The position numbers and the translations under genes were made by a program. A DNA stretch of 64,000 nt, taken from Kangiella profundi. Lineage in GTDB: Bacteria; Pseudomonadota; Gammaproteobacteria; Enterobacterales; Kangiellaceae. Positions 48,436 through 56,422 of the stretch are shown piece after piece. Under the pieces are notes generated by a model, which saw nothing but the letters and a program-made list of their open reading frames with translations, made no database searches and was not told the DNA's origin. Within the stretch, counting starts at the first letter, position 1. Every line of letters begins with the position of its first letter. Location: NCBI RefSeq assembly GCF_002838765.1, contig NZ_CP025120.1, positions 1,116,001 to 1,180,000 of the forward strand, given 5' to 3'.

Positions 48436-49263
48436 ATGATTCCAAGAAAAAGACATAATACTATGCACGCAAGGGTAATTGCTTTAGTACACAACAAATG
48501 GTTCGAACGCTTTATTATTTCCGTAATTGTTTTAAGCGGCATTCTAATCGGACTAGAAACCAGTAGAACGCTTTCTCAAACTCATGTCAGCTGGATAGAA
48601 ACTGCACATGCGGTAATTCTAAGCATTTTCGTTATAGAGGTAGTACTCAAGCTCTACGCATGCGCTCCTGATCTAAAAAAATACTTTAGAGACGGCTGGA
48701 ATGTTTTTGATTTTTCAATCGTGGTTGTTGCATTAATTCCAATGACTGGTCAATTTGCAGTAATTGGCCGCTTGCTTCGTCTTTTGCGTGTAGCCCGTTT
48801 AATTTCGGTTCTTCCTGAGCTGCGTCTGATAGTCACCACTCTGATTAAAACCATCCCTTCCATGTTCCATGTGGTGGTGCTGATGCTAGTTCTTTTCTAT
48901 ATCTATGCTGTCGCTGGATTTAATCTGTTCCATGAGACGAACCCGCAATTCTGGGGTGATCTGGGCACATCCATGTTGACCCTGTTCCGAATCGTGACTC
49001 TCGAGGGCTGGACTCAGGTCATGTACCTTGATTTAGCTAATCACACCTGGGCCTGGATGTTCTATGTCAGCTTCATCGTCATTGGCACCTTCATTATCAT
49101 TAACCTGTTTATTGCCCTGGTGCTTAACAACCTTGATGAAGTTAAAGAGCAGAAGAAGGCCATGGAACGCAGCCAAAAGACGGAAGCTCATATTTTGAAC
49201 AATATAGTGCTCATACGTAAGCAGCTGCAGGAAATCGAAAAGGAAATGCACGAAAAACAATAG
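48436..49263 (+). CDS. Voltage-gated sodium channel-like protein (NaChBac family)
   Basis: A 275-residue six-helix channel subunit that would assemble as a tetramer. S4 carries regularly spaced arginines (GRLLRLLRVARLISVLPELRLI), the pore loop is T188-L189-E190-G191-W192 (NaChBac has TLESW), S6 is TFIIINLFIALVLNNLDEV, and a C-terminal coiled coil follows. The glutamate that selects sodium is kept; the Ser-to-Gly change in the filter is unusual. The start is unsure: ATG 48436 or 48463, neither with a strong ribosome site. Confidence 0.9.
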   Translation: MIPRKRHNTMHARVIALVHNKWFERFIISVIVLSGILIGLETSRTLSQTHVSWIETAHAVILSIFVIEVVLKLYACAPDLKKYFRDGWNVFDFSIVVVALIPMTGQFAVIGRLLRLLRVARLISVLPELRLIVTTLIKTIPSMFHVVVLMLVLFYIYAVAGFNLFHETNPQFWGDLGTSMLTLFRIVTLEGWTQVMYLDLANHTWAWMFYVSFIVIGTFIIINLFIALVLNNLDEVKEQKKAMERSQKTEAHILNNIVLIRKQLQEIEKEMHEKQ

Positions 49264-49363
49264 CTTAGTGTTGATACTTTTTGATACTGGCAACTCATAA
49301 CAAAATCGAGGATAATTGCGCCCAATTTTGTTTCGGACAACATTTGTTGTGGAGACTTTTGTC

Positions 49364-49708
49364 GTGTCAATTGATTACAGCCAACTGGTAGATTCATTAA
49401 CGCCTGACATCATAGAGCGTTTTACTGAAGCCGTCGAAACAGGCAAGTGGCCTGATGGCAGTGCCGTTTCAGAAGCACAACGCGAAAACTGCATGCAGGC
49501 GATTATGCTCTACAATGCACGCCATAACGCCAGTGATGAGCCTTTTACCATTTCAGCCACAGGCGAAATCCAGACCGGTAAAAAGATGCGTAGTGATTTT
49601 GAAGGGCTATCTTCGAATGACCGACTGCGCCAGCAGGGTCATACGATTGATTTGAAAACAATCGACTCCAAAACCATCACCGATAACACTGATAAAACTG
49701 ACGATTAG
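49364..49708 (+). CDS. DUF1315 protein (YeaC family)
   Basis: A 114-residue protein with the YeaC pattern YSQLVDSLTPDIIERFTEAVETGKWPDGSAVSEAQRENCMQAIMLYNARH. Function unknown; the family is common in gammaproteobacteria. The start is taken as GTG at 49364 (GTG TCA ATT GAT) because GGAG lies 9 bases upstream and the family N-terminus begins there; an upstream in-frame extension to 49316 has no support. Confidence 0.85.
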   Translation: MSIDYSQLVDSLTPDIIERFTEAVETGKWPDGSAVSEAQRENCMQAIMLYNARHNASDEPFTISATGEIQTGKKMRSDFEGLSSNDRLRQQGHTIDLKTIDSKTITDNTDKTDD

Positions 49709-49788
49709 TTTGGACATTCACCTGGGTTAGGCAGTCTTACTCCGTCGTCAGTATATACATTTCAAAATTTCAGCAAAATAGGGTAGTT

Positions 49789-51048
49789 ATGCTAAAAACG
49801 ATTATTCGAAAAGAACATAAGAATAAGTGGGAGAAACGAGCCCCTTTAACGCCAAAAGCAGTGAAGACACTGACCGAAAAAGGCCTCTCCATTGAATTAG
49901 AACCCTGCGATATCCGCATCTTTCCAGACCAAGAATACCAAGCCGCCGGCGCTATTTATCCTTCAACCCCAGATCAGGCAGAATTTGTTTTAGGCATCAA
50001 AGAGCCTCCAGTTGACTCGATCAAACATGGACAAGTCCACCTAGCGTTCTCGCACACCATCAAAGGCCAGGAATACAACATGCCTTTGTTACAGAAGTTT
50101 TTGGATGAAGAAGCAACGCTTTTAGATTATGAACCCATCGTTGATCCGGCCACTGGTCAAAGAACCATTGCTTTTGGTCGTTATGCTGGTATTGCTGGCG
50201 CAGTAGATAGCTTCTCAATTCTTGGTGAGAAGTTGGCTCAAAAAGGACTATCGACTCCTTTGTCCGAACTAAAAATGACTTACAACTATGGAACCGTTGA
50301 AAACTTGAAGCAAACGCTTGAAGGCTTTGATTTATCACAGGGCGAACCAATACGTGCGCTAGTCGTGGGTACAGGTAAAGTAGGTAAAGGTTCGATTGAA
50401 GTCTGCGAATGGTTAGGCTTGCCAAAAGTCAGCGCCAAAGACTTCTTAGCGGGCAACTTACCGCAAGGCAGCTTCTATGCTGTACTTAGTAGCCGCCATA
50501 TCAATCGTCGTAAAGACGGTGGTGATTTCAGCATGACTGAATTTGTAGAAAAGGGCATTGAGCTCTACGAAAGCACCTTCGATAAAGTGCTTGGCAAATT
50601 CAACATTCTGCTGCAAACCCCATACTGGGAAGAGATGTATCCTAAGCACCTGACCAAAGAACGTATGCAGCAACACAAAGCCCAGTTGCCATTAGTGATC
50701 GGCGACATCAGCTGCGACATCAACGGTAGTCTAGAATGTACCACCAAAGCTTCCGACATCGACAACCCAGCATTCACTTATAATGTTGATACAGACGAAA
50801 GCCAGGACGGTATCAGCTGGGAAGGCGTCACCGTCATGTCCATCGACAACTTGCCCTGCGAGTTGCCTATCGATGCTTCAAACGACTTCTCCAAAGCGTT
50901 AACCACCTACGCACCACAGATCATGACAATGGATTTGAGCAAACCTTTTGCTGAGTGCGGCTTGCCAAAAGACCTCGCCGATGCCGTCATCGTCTATAAA
51001 GGTCAGTTAACGCCGAACTACGAATACTTGAAAGAGTATTTGTCCTAA
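49789..51048 (+). CDS. Lysine-ketoglutarate reductase / saccharopine dehydrogenase (lysine-forming)-like protein
   Basis: A 419-residue protein with an AlaDH/PNT N-terminal domain (IIRKEHKNKWEKRAPLTPKAVKTL) and a nucleotide-binding domain (ALVVGTGKVGKGSIEVCEWLG). This is the layout of the LKR half of AASS and of yeast Lys1, which join lysine and 2-oxoglutarate to saccharopine with NAD(P)H. C-terminal GDISCDINGSLECT fits that family. With the saccharopine-dehydrogenase-like and ALDH7 proteins it could complete lysine oxidation. It might instead be a related dehydrogenase of another amino acid. Confidence 0.83.
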   Translation: MLKTIIRKEHKNKWEKRAPLTPKAVKTLTEKGLSIELEPCDIRIFPDQEYQAAGAIYPSTPDQAEFVLGIKEPPVDSIKHGQVHLAFSHTIKGQEYNMPLLQKFLDEEATLLDYEPIVDPATGQRTIAFGRYAGIAGAVDSFSILGEKLAQKGLSTPLSELKMTYNYGTVENLKQTLEGFDLSQGEPIRALVVGTGKVGKGSIEVCEWLGLPKVSAKDFLAGNLPQGSFYAVLSSRHINRRKDGGDFSMTEFVEKGIELYESTFDKVLGKFNILLQTPYWEEMYPKHLTKERMQQHKAQLPLVIGDISCDINGSLECTTKASDIDNPAFTYNVDTDESQDGISWEGVTVMSIDNLPCELPIDASNDFSKALTTYAPQIMTMDLSKPFAECGLPKDLADAVIVYKGQLTPNYEYLKEYLS

Positions 51049-51058
51049 TCCGTAAAAG

Positions 51059-51448
51059 TTTGGGTAGGGGCGGGCCAATGTGCCCGCCCTTAATGTATCG
51101 GTCTTAATCTCAGGTAACTGCTTACACTTCCGACTTGCTCCAATTCCCCCTTTGATTGAGCTGAGTAGTAGACAAGGCATAGCAATTCAAAACAGGACGT
51201 TTTGAATAGTAAAATTCGGGCCAAGGATGGAACGTATTTTACGGTGCGTTAAGTGGCTTGGTGGATACGAAGGGAGTTGAGCAAAGCGAAACCTCAATCA
51301 CGGGGTGTCGTTTCTTTTGGTCCCTTTTCTTTGGACAAGCAAAGAAAAGGGTCTCGCCGAGTGGCGAAAACTTTAGCCATGGACTGAGTAATCGTTTGCA
51401 AAGTACTCTAGCGTTGCGGGCAGGCACACAGGCCTGCCCCTACCAAAA
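51059..51448. repeat. Composite hairpin repeat with 18-base inverted ends
   Basis: The ends (51059-51076 and 51431-51448) are inverted copies matching at 16 of 18 positions, starting TTTGGGTAGGGGC. Each end also lies in its own GC-rich hairpin of GGGC(G/A)GGC type. Inside is a perfect 12-base stem (51322-51333 with 51340-51351, CCCTTTTCTTTG) and a TCGCC/GGCGA stem just after. The sequence round the inner stem, TTTCTTTTGGT...AAGCAAAGAAAAGGGT, resembles intergenic repeats that are widespread in gammaproteobacteria and often misannotated as short proteins. No transposase. Confidence 0.75.
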
Positions 51449-51458
51449 ACGATTCCAA

Positions 51459-52493
51459 TCACTCAGGAACCGTCAATTCACCCCGTAAATTGGTCATCAT
51501 CTTCTCGCGAATACTCTGCCTATCCATGCCGCGGCTAAACAAATAATACAACTTTGCCAGCGCTGCTTCGGTGGTCATGTCATAGCCTGAAATCACCCCC
51601 GCATCCATCAACAGATTGCCGGTCTCATAAGTCGCCATATTAACGCTGCCTTTCAAACACTGGGTGCAGTTAACAATGACCTGGCCACTGGCGCAGGCTT
51701 CGCGAATCGCTTCCATCAATGCTTCGTTCTTAATCGGCGCATTGCCAGAACCATAAGACTGCAACACAACTCCATCCAATGGCTGACTTAAAAAGCCTTT
51801 AACCAGATCCGCTGAAATTCCCGGGAAGAGAGTGAGGATGGCAATCTTAGGTGAGCTGAATTTCTGGACATTCAATTCCGTCCGATGCTGCTTAAACACC
51901 AAATGTTCGCGAACCTTGATGGTGCTTCCGATGCTGGCTAATGGCGGCATATTCGGTGAGGTAAAAGCTGCGAAGCCATCCGCATCCGTTTTGCTGCAAC
52001 GGTTGCCGCGATGCAAATGATCGTGGAAGAACAAGCAGACTTCCGGAATAGGGTGGTTGGCCGCCAGATACACCGCATTAATCAGATTATCGCGCGCATC
52101 GGTACGCAGCTGCGTCAATGGGATCTGCGACCCAGTCAGAATCACCGGCTTCTGCAAACCTTCCAACATAAACGACAAAGCCGACGCCGTGTACGCCATG
52201 GTATCGGTACCATGCAACACCACAAAACCATCATAATCGTCGTAATTGTCCTGAATATCCTGCGCAATCAGATACCAATCCTCAGGCGTCATATTCGCCG
52301 AGTCAATCGGCTCCGCGTAATCACGAATCGTAATCTCCGGCATATCCGGATGCTTAAACTCATGAAAGCTCGCCAGAGTATTCTCCAGAAAACCCTCCTG
52401 TGGCACAAAACCCTTATCACTCGGCTTCATGCCAATCGTACCGCCTGTGTAAGCGATATAGACTTTTTTCTTTTTCATCGGTTGCTCGGACAT
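51459..52493 (-). CDS. ansA: Type I L-asparaginase (cytoplasmic)
   Basis: A 344-residue enzyme that hydrolyses asparagine to aspartate and ammonia. The first catalytic motif is AYTGGTIGM and the second VVLHGTDTMAYTASALSFML, with ILTGSQIP after it. No signal peptide, so type I rather than periplasmic type II. The start is ATG 52493 (MSEQPMKKKK) or 52478 (MKKKKVYIAYTGG); both have a weak GAG ribosome site. The C-terminal end overlaps none of its neighbours; a composite repeat lies right behind the stop. Confidence 0.95.
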   Translation of the reverse strand: MSEQPMKKKKVYIAYTGGTIGMKPSDKGFVPQEGFLENTLASFHEFKHPDMPEITIRDYAEPIDSANMTPEDWYLIAQDIQDNYDDYDGFVVLHGTDTMAYTASALSFMLEGLQKPVILTGSQIPLTQLRTDARDNLINAVYLAANHPIPEVCLFFHDHLHRGNRCSKTDADGFAAFTSPNMPPLASIGSTIKVREHLVFKQHRTELNVQKFSSPKIAILTLFPGISADLVKGFLSQPLDGVVLQSYGSGNAPIKNEALMEAIREACASGQVIVNCTQCLKGSVNMATYETGNLLMDAGVISGYDMTTEAALAKLYYLFSRGMDRQSIREKMMTNLRGELTVPE

Positions 52494-52704
52494 TAAGACT
52501 CGATAGTTTCGAATATTCAACAAGTTGGCAGAAGTATAACTTTTATTAGGGGGAGAAAGAAGCCGTGTTGAAGTTCCCTTTATATTTCTTAAAACCCCAA
52601 ATTTATCACCACAATTGAATTGTAAAGCTTTCTGACATTTTTGTTGCGTTATTAGAAAAGTTTATTAATATGGCTTTTTAATTTATTGCTAAAAAACATA
52701 TTCA

Positions 52705-52935
52705 ATGAGCTACAAAATAACAATAAGTATGAAGAACAATATAAGTGGAGTACTTCATTACGAAAGTTCTTTATTGGACTTGACGTTACCAGTGGAGCAC
52801 TCGGGGGATTATTCAGTGGGTTTTCTTGTGTTTATTGATGAGTTAAATAAAAACGATAATCTCGTAGTAAAATCACGAGTCTTAAGAGATTTACAGCAGT
52901 GGTCGAAAGTAACAGATCAAAAGTTAATTTGGTGA
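52705..52935 (+). CDS. Small hypothetical protein (76 residues)
   Basis: An AT-rich frame coding for MSYKITISMKNNISG... with a central LTLPVEHSGDYSVGFLVFID. Predicted mostly beta. No ribosome site, signal peptide or recognised domain, so translation is uncertain. It opens the AT-rich accessory stretch behind asparaginase. Confidence 0.4.
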   Translation: MSYKITISMKNNISGVLHYESSLLDLTLPVEHSGDYSVGFLVFIDELNKNDNLVVKSRVLRDLQQWSKVTDQKLIW

Positions 52936-53024
52936 AATAGATTATTCATTGGGTGAGCTTGATGGATATTGAAGATCTTAAAAATATGAACTATGTATAT
53001 GATAAAATTAAAGGGAGGTACTAC

Positions 53025-53351
53025 GTGGACAATCCGCTGAAATCACTTGAACTCAAAACATGGCCTGATGTCATGTTAGCAATTAGCTCTGTACCTTTTC
53101 TTATTTCTTTTGGTGCCATGTTCGTGGATTCAACAAAGGCTTTTGCTGTGCCTATTACAATTTTAATTGCTGGAATACTCTGTTTTGGAATTGGAGCGAA
53201 ACTAGCATATTACAGGTATCGAGACTCTAATATCGAAGGTAATATAAATGCATGGTTTGCTGGTTGGCGGCATTCTTTCCTAGCAGATTTTTTTGCATTT
53301 ATAGGCTTTTTACTCATTTTCTTAGGAATTATAAAGCTTTATGGTATTTAA
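53025..53351 (+). CDS. Small membrane protein of unknown function (108 residues)
   Basis: Three hydrophobic helices are predicted: DVMLAISSVPFLISFGAMFV, VPITILIAGILCFGIGAKLA and FAFIGFLLIFLGIIKL. The start chosen is GTG at 53025 because a strong GGGAGG lies 6 bases upstream (53013-53018); frames from GTG 52953 or ATG 52962 are open but poorly supported. No family recognised. AT-rich, part of the accessory stretch. Confidence 0.6.
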   Translation: MDNPLKSLELKTWPDVMLAISSVPFLISFGAMFVDSTKAFAVPITILIAGILCFGIGAKLAYYRYRDSNIEGNINAWFAGWRHSFLADFFAFIGFLLIFLGIIKLYGI

Positions 53352-53493
53352 CAAAAGATTGCTGAATTTGCAGCTCACGAGTTTACTAGCTATCACACAA
53401 CTGTGCGTTAAAGATACAGTAAAATAATGGTGTAAGGGTAGGTTAGGTGTACAAGGCGTACTCTGGTTTGATTTATTTGTAATGGAACATGTT

Positions 53494-54081
53494 ATGTCTA
53501 ATTATCTGACTAAATTAAAGCAAATTGTATTCTACGGCTGTTTAACATTATTCTTTTGCTCGTATTCATACGGAGGGAAATACGCCGATATAGTTGGTGC
53601 GTACCTTGCTAATAAAGGTGTATGTAAAACATCGTATTTTATGGGGAAGCATGAGCAAGATAGGTTATTGGAAGGGGTTTGCATCCCAATAAAATCTGTT
53701 TTAGATGAAAGCAAAAAAGAACTTATCCCTCTTGCAATTATAGAGTTAAAGAGCCCAAATCAATTAAAGTTTTATGAAAGTATCGAAAAAAAGAAAAGAG
53801 ATAACACTGAAGCTTTCCATGTAGAAGTCGATAGCTTTAATGACAATATCTTTAAACTAGTCGATGGATCAATTTTGGAGAAAGATGACCACAAATATGT
53901 AGGATATATTAGTTACCATGAGAAAGGAATATTTTACAAAGATGGATCCAAGTGGAAGCTTTGTGTAAATAATAAAACATTTAAAGTGAAACTATTAAAA
54001 AACAATAAGTATCACTACAGCAGAGATGAAATTAGCGATATTTCTATTTATGAAATCGAGAAGCTTGAAGAGTGTTCATGA
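53494..54081 (+). CDS. Exported hypothetical protein (195 residues)
   Basis: A signal peptide (KQIVFYGCLTLFFCSYSYGGK) precedes a Lys- and Glu-rich mature protein with Cys residues at GVCKTS, EGVCIP, KWKLCVN and the C-terminus EECS. No recognised domain. The ATG at 53494 has GGAAC upstream; an in-frame ATG 12 bases earlier has none. It is AT-rich compared with flanking core genes, which suggests recent gain. Confidence 0.6.
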   Translation: MSNYLTKLKQIVFYGCLTLFFCSYSYGGKYADIVGAYLANKGVCKTSYFMGKHEQDRLLEGVCIPIKSVLDESKKELIPLAIIELKSPNQLKFYESIEKKKRDNTEAFHVEVDSFNDNIFKLVDGSILEKDDHKYVGYISYHEKGIFYKDGSKWKLCVNNKTFKVKLLKNNKYHYSRDEISDISIYEIEKLEECS

Positions 54082-54127
54082 CTATATTTAATTTTGAATT
54101 TTGAATTAATTGGTAGTTATAGAAATA

Positions 54128-54169
54128 ATGGGGTCAGAGTAAATTAATTATATAAGAAGAACACTCTGA
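54128..54169. repeat. REP-like remnant
   Basis: GGGGTCAGAGTAAATTA and, 22 bases on, ACTCTGA form a TCAGAGT/ACTCTGA stem (54134-54140 with 54163-54169). The GGGGTCAGAGTAAATT string is one I associate with REP/IS200-type intergenic repeats in gammaproteobacteria; the usual GACCCC partner is missing, so this is a decayed copy. Confidence 0.4.
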
Positions 54170-54202
54170 TATTAAGAAGCACCATATAGCAAGGAGAAAG
54201 GA

Positions 54203-54973
54203 ATGAAATATATATTATTTCTTGGACTAGGTTTTTTATTATCTTCATGCGCAATAATGGACTATACAAAAGAAGAGCTTACGGGTTGTGACCATCATTC
54301 AAAGTGGTGCGATCAGATTCGTGCCACGGCTACAGAAACCTACCTTTACGCTCAAATGTCGGCCAATACTTACAATGATGCCTATCAATTTAAATTGCCT
54401 ACCAACTATGAGCTAGTCACCAAAAAAGACAATGATGATATTGGGTTTGCCTATTCGATTTATGAAAATACTCGAAATGATCTAACCATTATTGTCTTTC
54501 GAGGAACAGAGGGCGCTAATTTCAAGGACTGGTGGTATGGCAACTTGTGGGGTAGCCAGAATGATCGAGGCCTGGAATTGTTTGATACGATTCGACAAGA
54601 AAAGGGGAGTGACGAAACCATTATTGTCACTGGCCATTCGTTAGGAGGCGGTATTGCTCTAGAGATTTCACTCAAACGCGAAAACGTTGAAGCTTATGTA
54701 TTCAATACCTCACCGAGGTTCAGTGCGAATGGTTACAGCATTGAGAATAAGCGTGTGTCAGTAGTGGAGCACGGCGAGATCCTCAAAGCACTTCGAGCAC
54801 CTTCTCGTGAAGCTTCTCAGACCTATACATCCATCGGCTGCTCAAGCGGTGGCCCCGTTGCACAGCATGAGCAAGCAAAACTGGCAGAGTGTTTAACTCA
54901 AATCGCAGCGACAGAGTCTAATGAAGCAAGGCGTTCTTTAGCTCAAAATAATATTGAATACATATACGAATAG
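54203..54973 (+). CDS. Class 3 lipase-like lipoprotein
   Basis: A 256-residue lipoprotein: signal peptide with lipobox LSSC, then a lipase_3 alpha/beta-hydrolase core. The oxyanion/strand region is LTIIVFRGTEG and the nucleophile S146 sits in GHSLGGGIALEIS; the acid and histidine lie further on (H in VVEHGE is a candidate). Likely hydrolyses lipids or esters at the outer membrane. AAGGAGAAAGG before the ATG is a very strong ribosome site. Lies in the accessory stretch. Confidence 0.85.
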   Translation: MKYILFLGLGFLLSSCAIMDYTKEELTGCDHHSKWCDQIRATATETYLYAQMSANTYNDAYQFKLPTNYELVTKKDNDDIGFAYSIYENTRNDLTIIVFRGTEGANFKDWWYGNLWGSQNDRGLELFDTIRQEKGSDETIIVTGHSLGGGIALEISLKRENVEAYVFNTSPRFSANGYSIENKRVSVVEHGEILKALRAPSREASQTYTSIGCSSGGPVAQHEQAKLAECLTQIAATESNEARRSLAQNNIEYIYE

Positions 54974-55033
54974 TTTGTTTTTTAAAGAGTGCCGTAATAC
55001 ATTAGCTGGGGCTTTTATTGTTTGGGTCATTCC

Positions 55034-55441
55034 ATGAAAATAATTTCTACATTGTTAGCTGCATTAATTCTATCTGCTTGCGCAAATCATTCAGGTACTC
55101 ATTCGGGAGAATCAACAGAAGAATGGCTCCAGCAGCAGTATTCATTGGGTATTATTTATAAAGAGCAACCAAACCATGGTTTGGAAGTTTTGTTAATATC
55201 CCAGCACTCCGAAACCTTTCGTTCAGGTCTAAAATCCGGTTGGGTTTTAGTTAGTATGGATGGTGTTTCTTTGGCTCAAGATGGTGGGGCGCTACTCAGC
55301 GAAAGGCTTCAGGATTCGAGTAAACCTCATAACATCATGTTTGAAGTCGATACTGGCGAACAAATCATTCAAATGGAGTTAATGCGAGAGAGGTTTGGAT
55401 TTAAACATAACGTTAAAGGTAGCTTTATTGAAGTTCATTAA
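55034..55441 (+). CDS. Lipoprotein with PDZ-like segment (135 residues)
   Basis: A signal peptide with lipobox LSAC precedes a short domain in which LEVLLISQHSETFRSGLKSGWVLVSMDGVSL resembles the ligand loop and core strands of PDZ domains. The rest is not recognised. The ATG at 55034 (MKIISTLLAALILSAC) is used rather than the TTG 12 bases upstream. Function unknown; may bind a peptide tail. Confidence 0.6.
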   Translation: MKIISTLLAALILSACANHSGTHSGESTEEWLQQQYSLGIIYKEQPNHGLEVLLISQHSETFRSGLKSGWVLVSMDGVSLAQDGGALLSERLQDSSKPHNIMFEVDTGEQIIQMELMRERFGFKHNVKGSFIEVH

Positions 55442-55464
55442 AGATTGGTAAGCCAAACAGAAGT

Positions 55465-55487
55465 AGGGCATCCATGGGGATGACCCT
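55465..55487. repeat. Intergenic hairpin
   Basis: AGGGCATCC and GGATG-A-CCCT pair round ATGG with one bulged A. No T-run on either strand, so it is unlikely to be a plain terminator. Confidence 0.45.
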
Positions 55488-55529
55488 AAGCCACGACGCA
55501 TACTAAGACACCTATCAAAAAGGATTAAA

Positions 55530-55907
55530 ATGAATCTTAATAAAGTAATAATGTTATCTATATTTCTGTTCACCGTTTCTTCTTGTAGTACTATTCCTGA
55601 ATTTGAACGTGGAGATGTACCTGAAGAGTATGTCAGTATTATTCTTGATGAAATCGATTTGACTGACTCATCTTGCTCCCCCAATATTACCAAGTTAATA
55701 GAGTGCACAGATAACCGTTACGGTGTGCCACAAGATTATTATTGCGTATTAGCTCTTCAAGGTCATGATACATTAGAATCTAGCAGGGATTTTATTTATT
55801 CAGTAGGGGTTCGAGATAATGAGGCAGGTGTTTTTGGAAAGCTATTAAGCATAAATATATCCGGAGAAGTTGAGCTAATAACTGTAGTAAGTGGATGCCC
55901 TTATTGA
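55530..55907 (+). CDS. Hypothetical lipoprotein (125 residues)
   Basis: Lipobox VSSC after a short signal peptide; the mature part is acidic with four further Cys (SSCSP, IECTD, YYCVL and the C-terminal GCPY), likely two disulfides. The ATG has AAGGATT upstream. No family recognised. Confidence 0.6.
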   Translation: MNLNKVIMLSIFLFTVSSCSTIPEFERGDVPEEYVSIILDEIDLTDSSCSPNITKLIECTDNRYGVPQDYYCVLALQGHDTLESSRDFIYSVGVRDNEAGVFGKLLSINISGEVELITVVSGCPY

Positions 55908-56147
55908 ATTAGCGGTTGCTTAAAGTTTTAGACTCACACAAACCTCAACAAAAATGGTACGTCGCGACGCAGATCCTGAATTACCTAAAGGTATTCCCTT
56001 CGGTCACAGTTTAGGCAGGCAATTCTCTAAGAATTACCAGTGAATTCCCCACATCCTTGTGGGTCAGATGACAACCTTTTAAGTCCTGCAATAACCAACT
56101 ATCTTTACATTCGCTGTTTGTTTTTAAGACGTGTATAATGACACCCA
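55908..56147 (+). promoter_or_regulatory. Gene-free region upstream of the thiamine operon, with promoter
   Basis: No coding frame is supported. It holds a CGTCGCGACG palindrome at 55960-55969, a CCCACA/TGTGGG hairpin near 56048-56063, AATTCT/AGAATT arms near 56021-56035, and a TATAAT at 56134-56139 that would start transcription at about 56146, just at the riboswitch. The -35 is weak. Confidence 0.55.
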
Positions 56148-56262
56148 TTCCCGAGGGGTGGCTTTTAGCCTGAGATGAGGCTCGATGCAGTTGCAGTTTT
56201 GATTGCTTGAGCGCCAGACCCTTAGAACCTGATCCGGGTTATGCCGGCGTAGGGACAGGGAG
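56148..56262 (+). ncRNA. TPP (thiamine pyrophosphate) riboswitch
   Basis: The THI-element is clear: CCCGAGGGGTGGC, the CTGAGA core at 56170-56175, ACCCTTAGAACCTGATC at about 56218-56234, and GGGTTATGCCGGCGTAGGGA closing P1. The P3 arm is extended. It lies in the leader of a TonB receptor gene about 160 bases on and should shut the operon down when TPP is plentiful. The expression platform between it and the start codon was not resolved. Confidence 0.96.
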
Positions 56263-56422
56263 TTCAGAAAATGTGCTTTTTGGGATTCTGGCTTTTCCTT
56301 TCTAGATTTCAAGCCATTCATTGACAGGGATTCAGTCAAGTTAGCTTAACTGCTTCAATTTTCTGTCTTTTCTGTTGTTACTCTGCATACCCCAACAATA
56401 TTGTGCTATGTGGAGTTGTCCT

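Noticed and set aside
51258..51488. 76-residue plus-strand frame with FFWSLFFGQAKKR
   Set aside because: It lies within the hairpin repeat and runs into the asparaginase gene; such peptides are typical products of translating this repeat type.
52011..52496. 161-residue plus-strand frame opposite ansA
   Set aside because: Arg/Ile/His-rich antisense shadow of a well-conserved gene with no ribosome site.
55379..55708. 109-residue minus-strand frame across two lipoprotein genes
   Set aside because: It overlaps both plus-strand genes, which have lipoboxes and ribosome sites.
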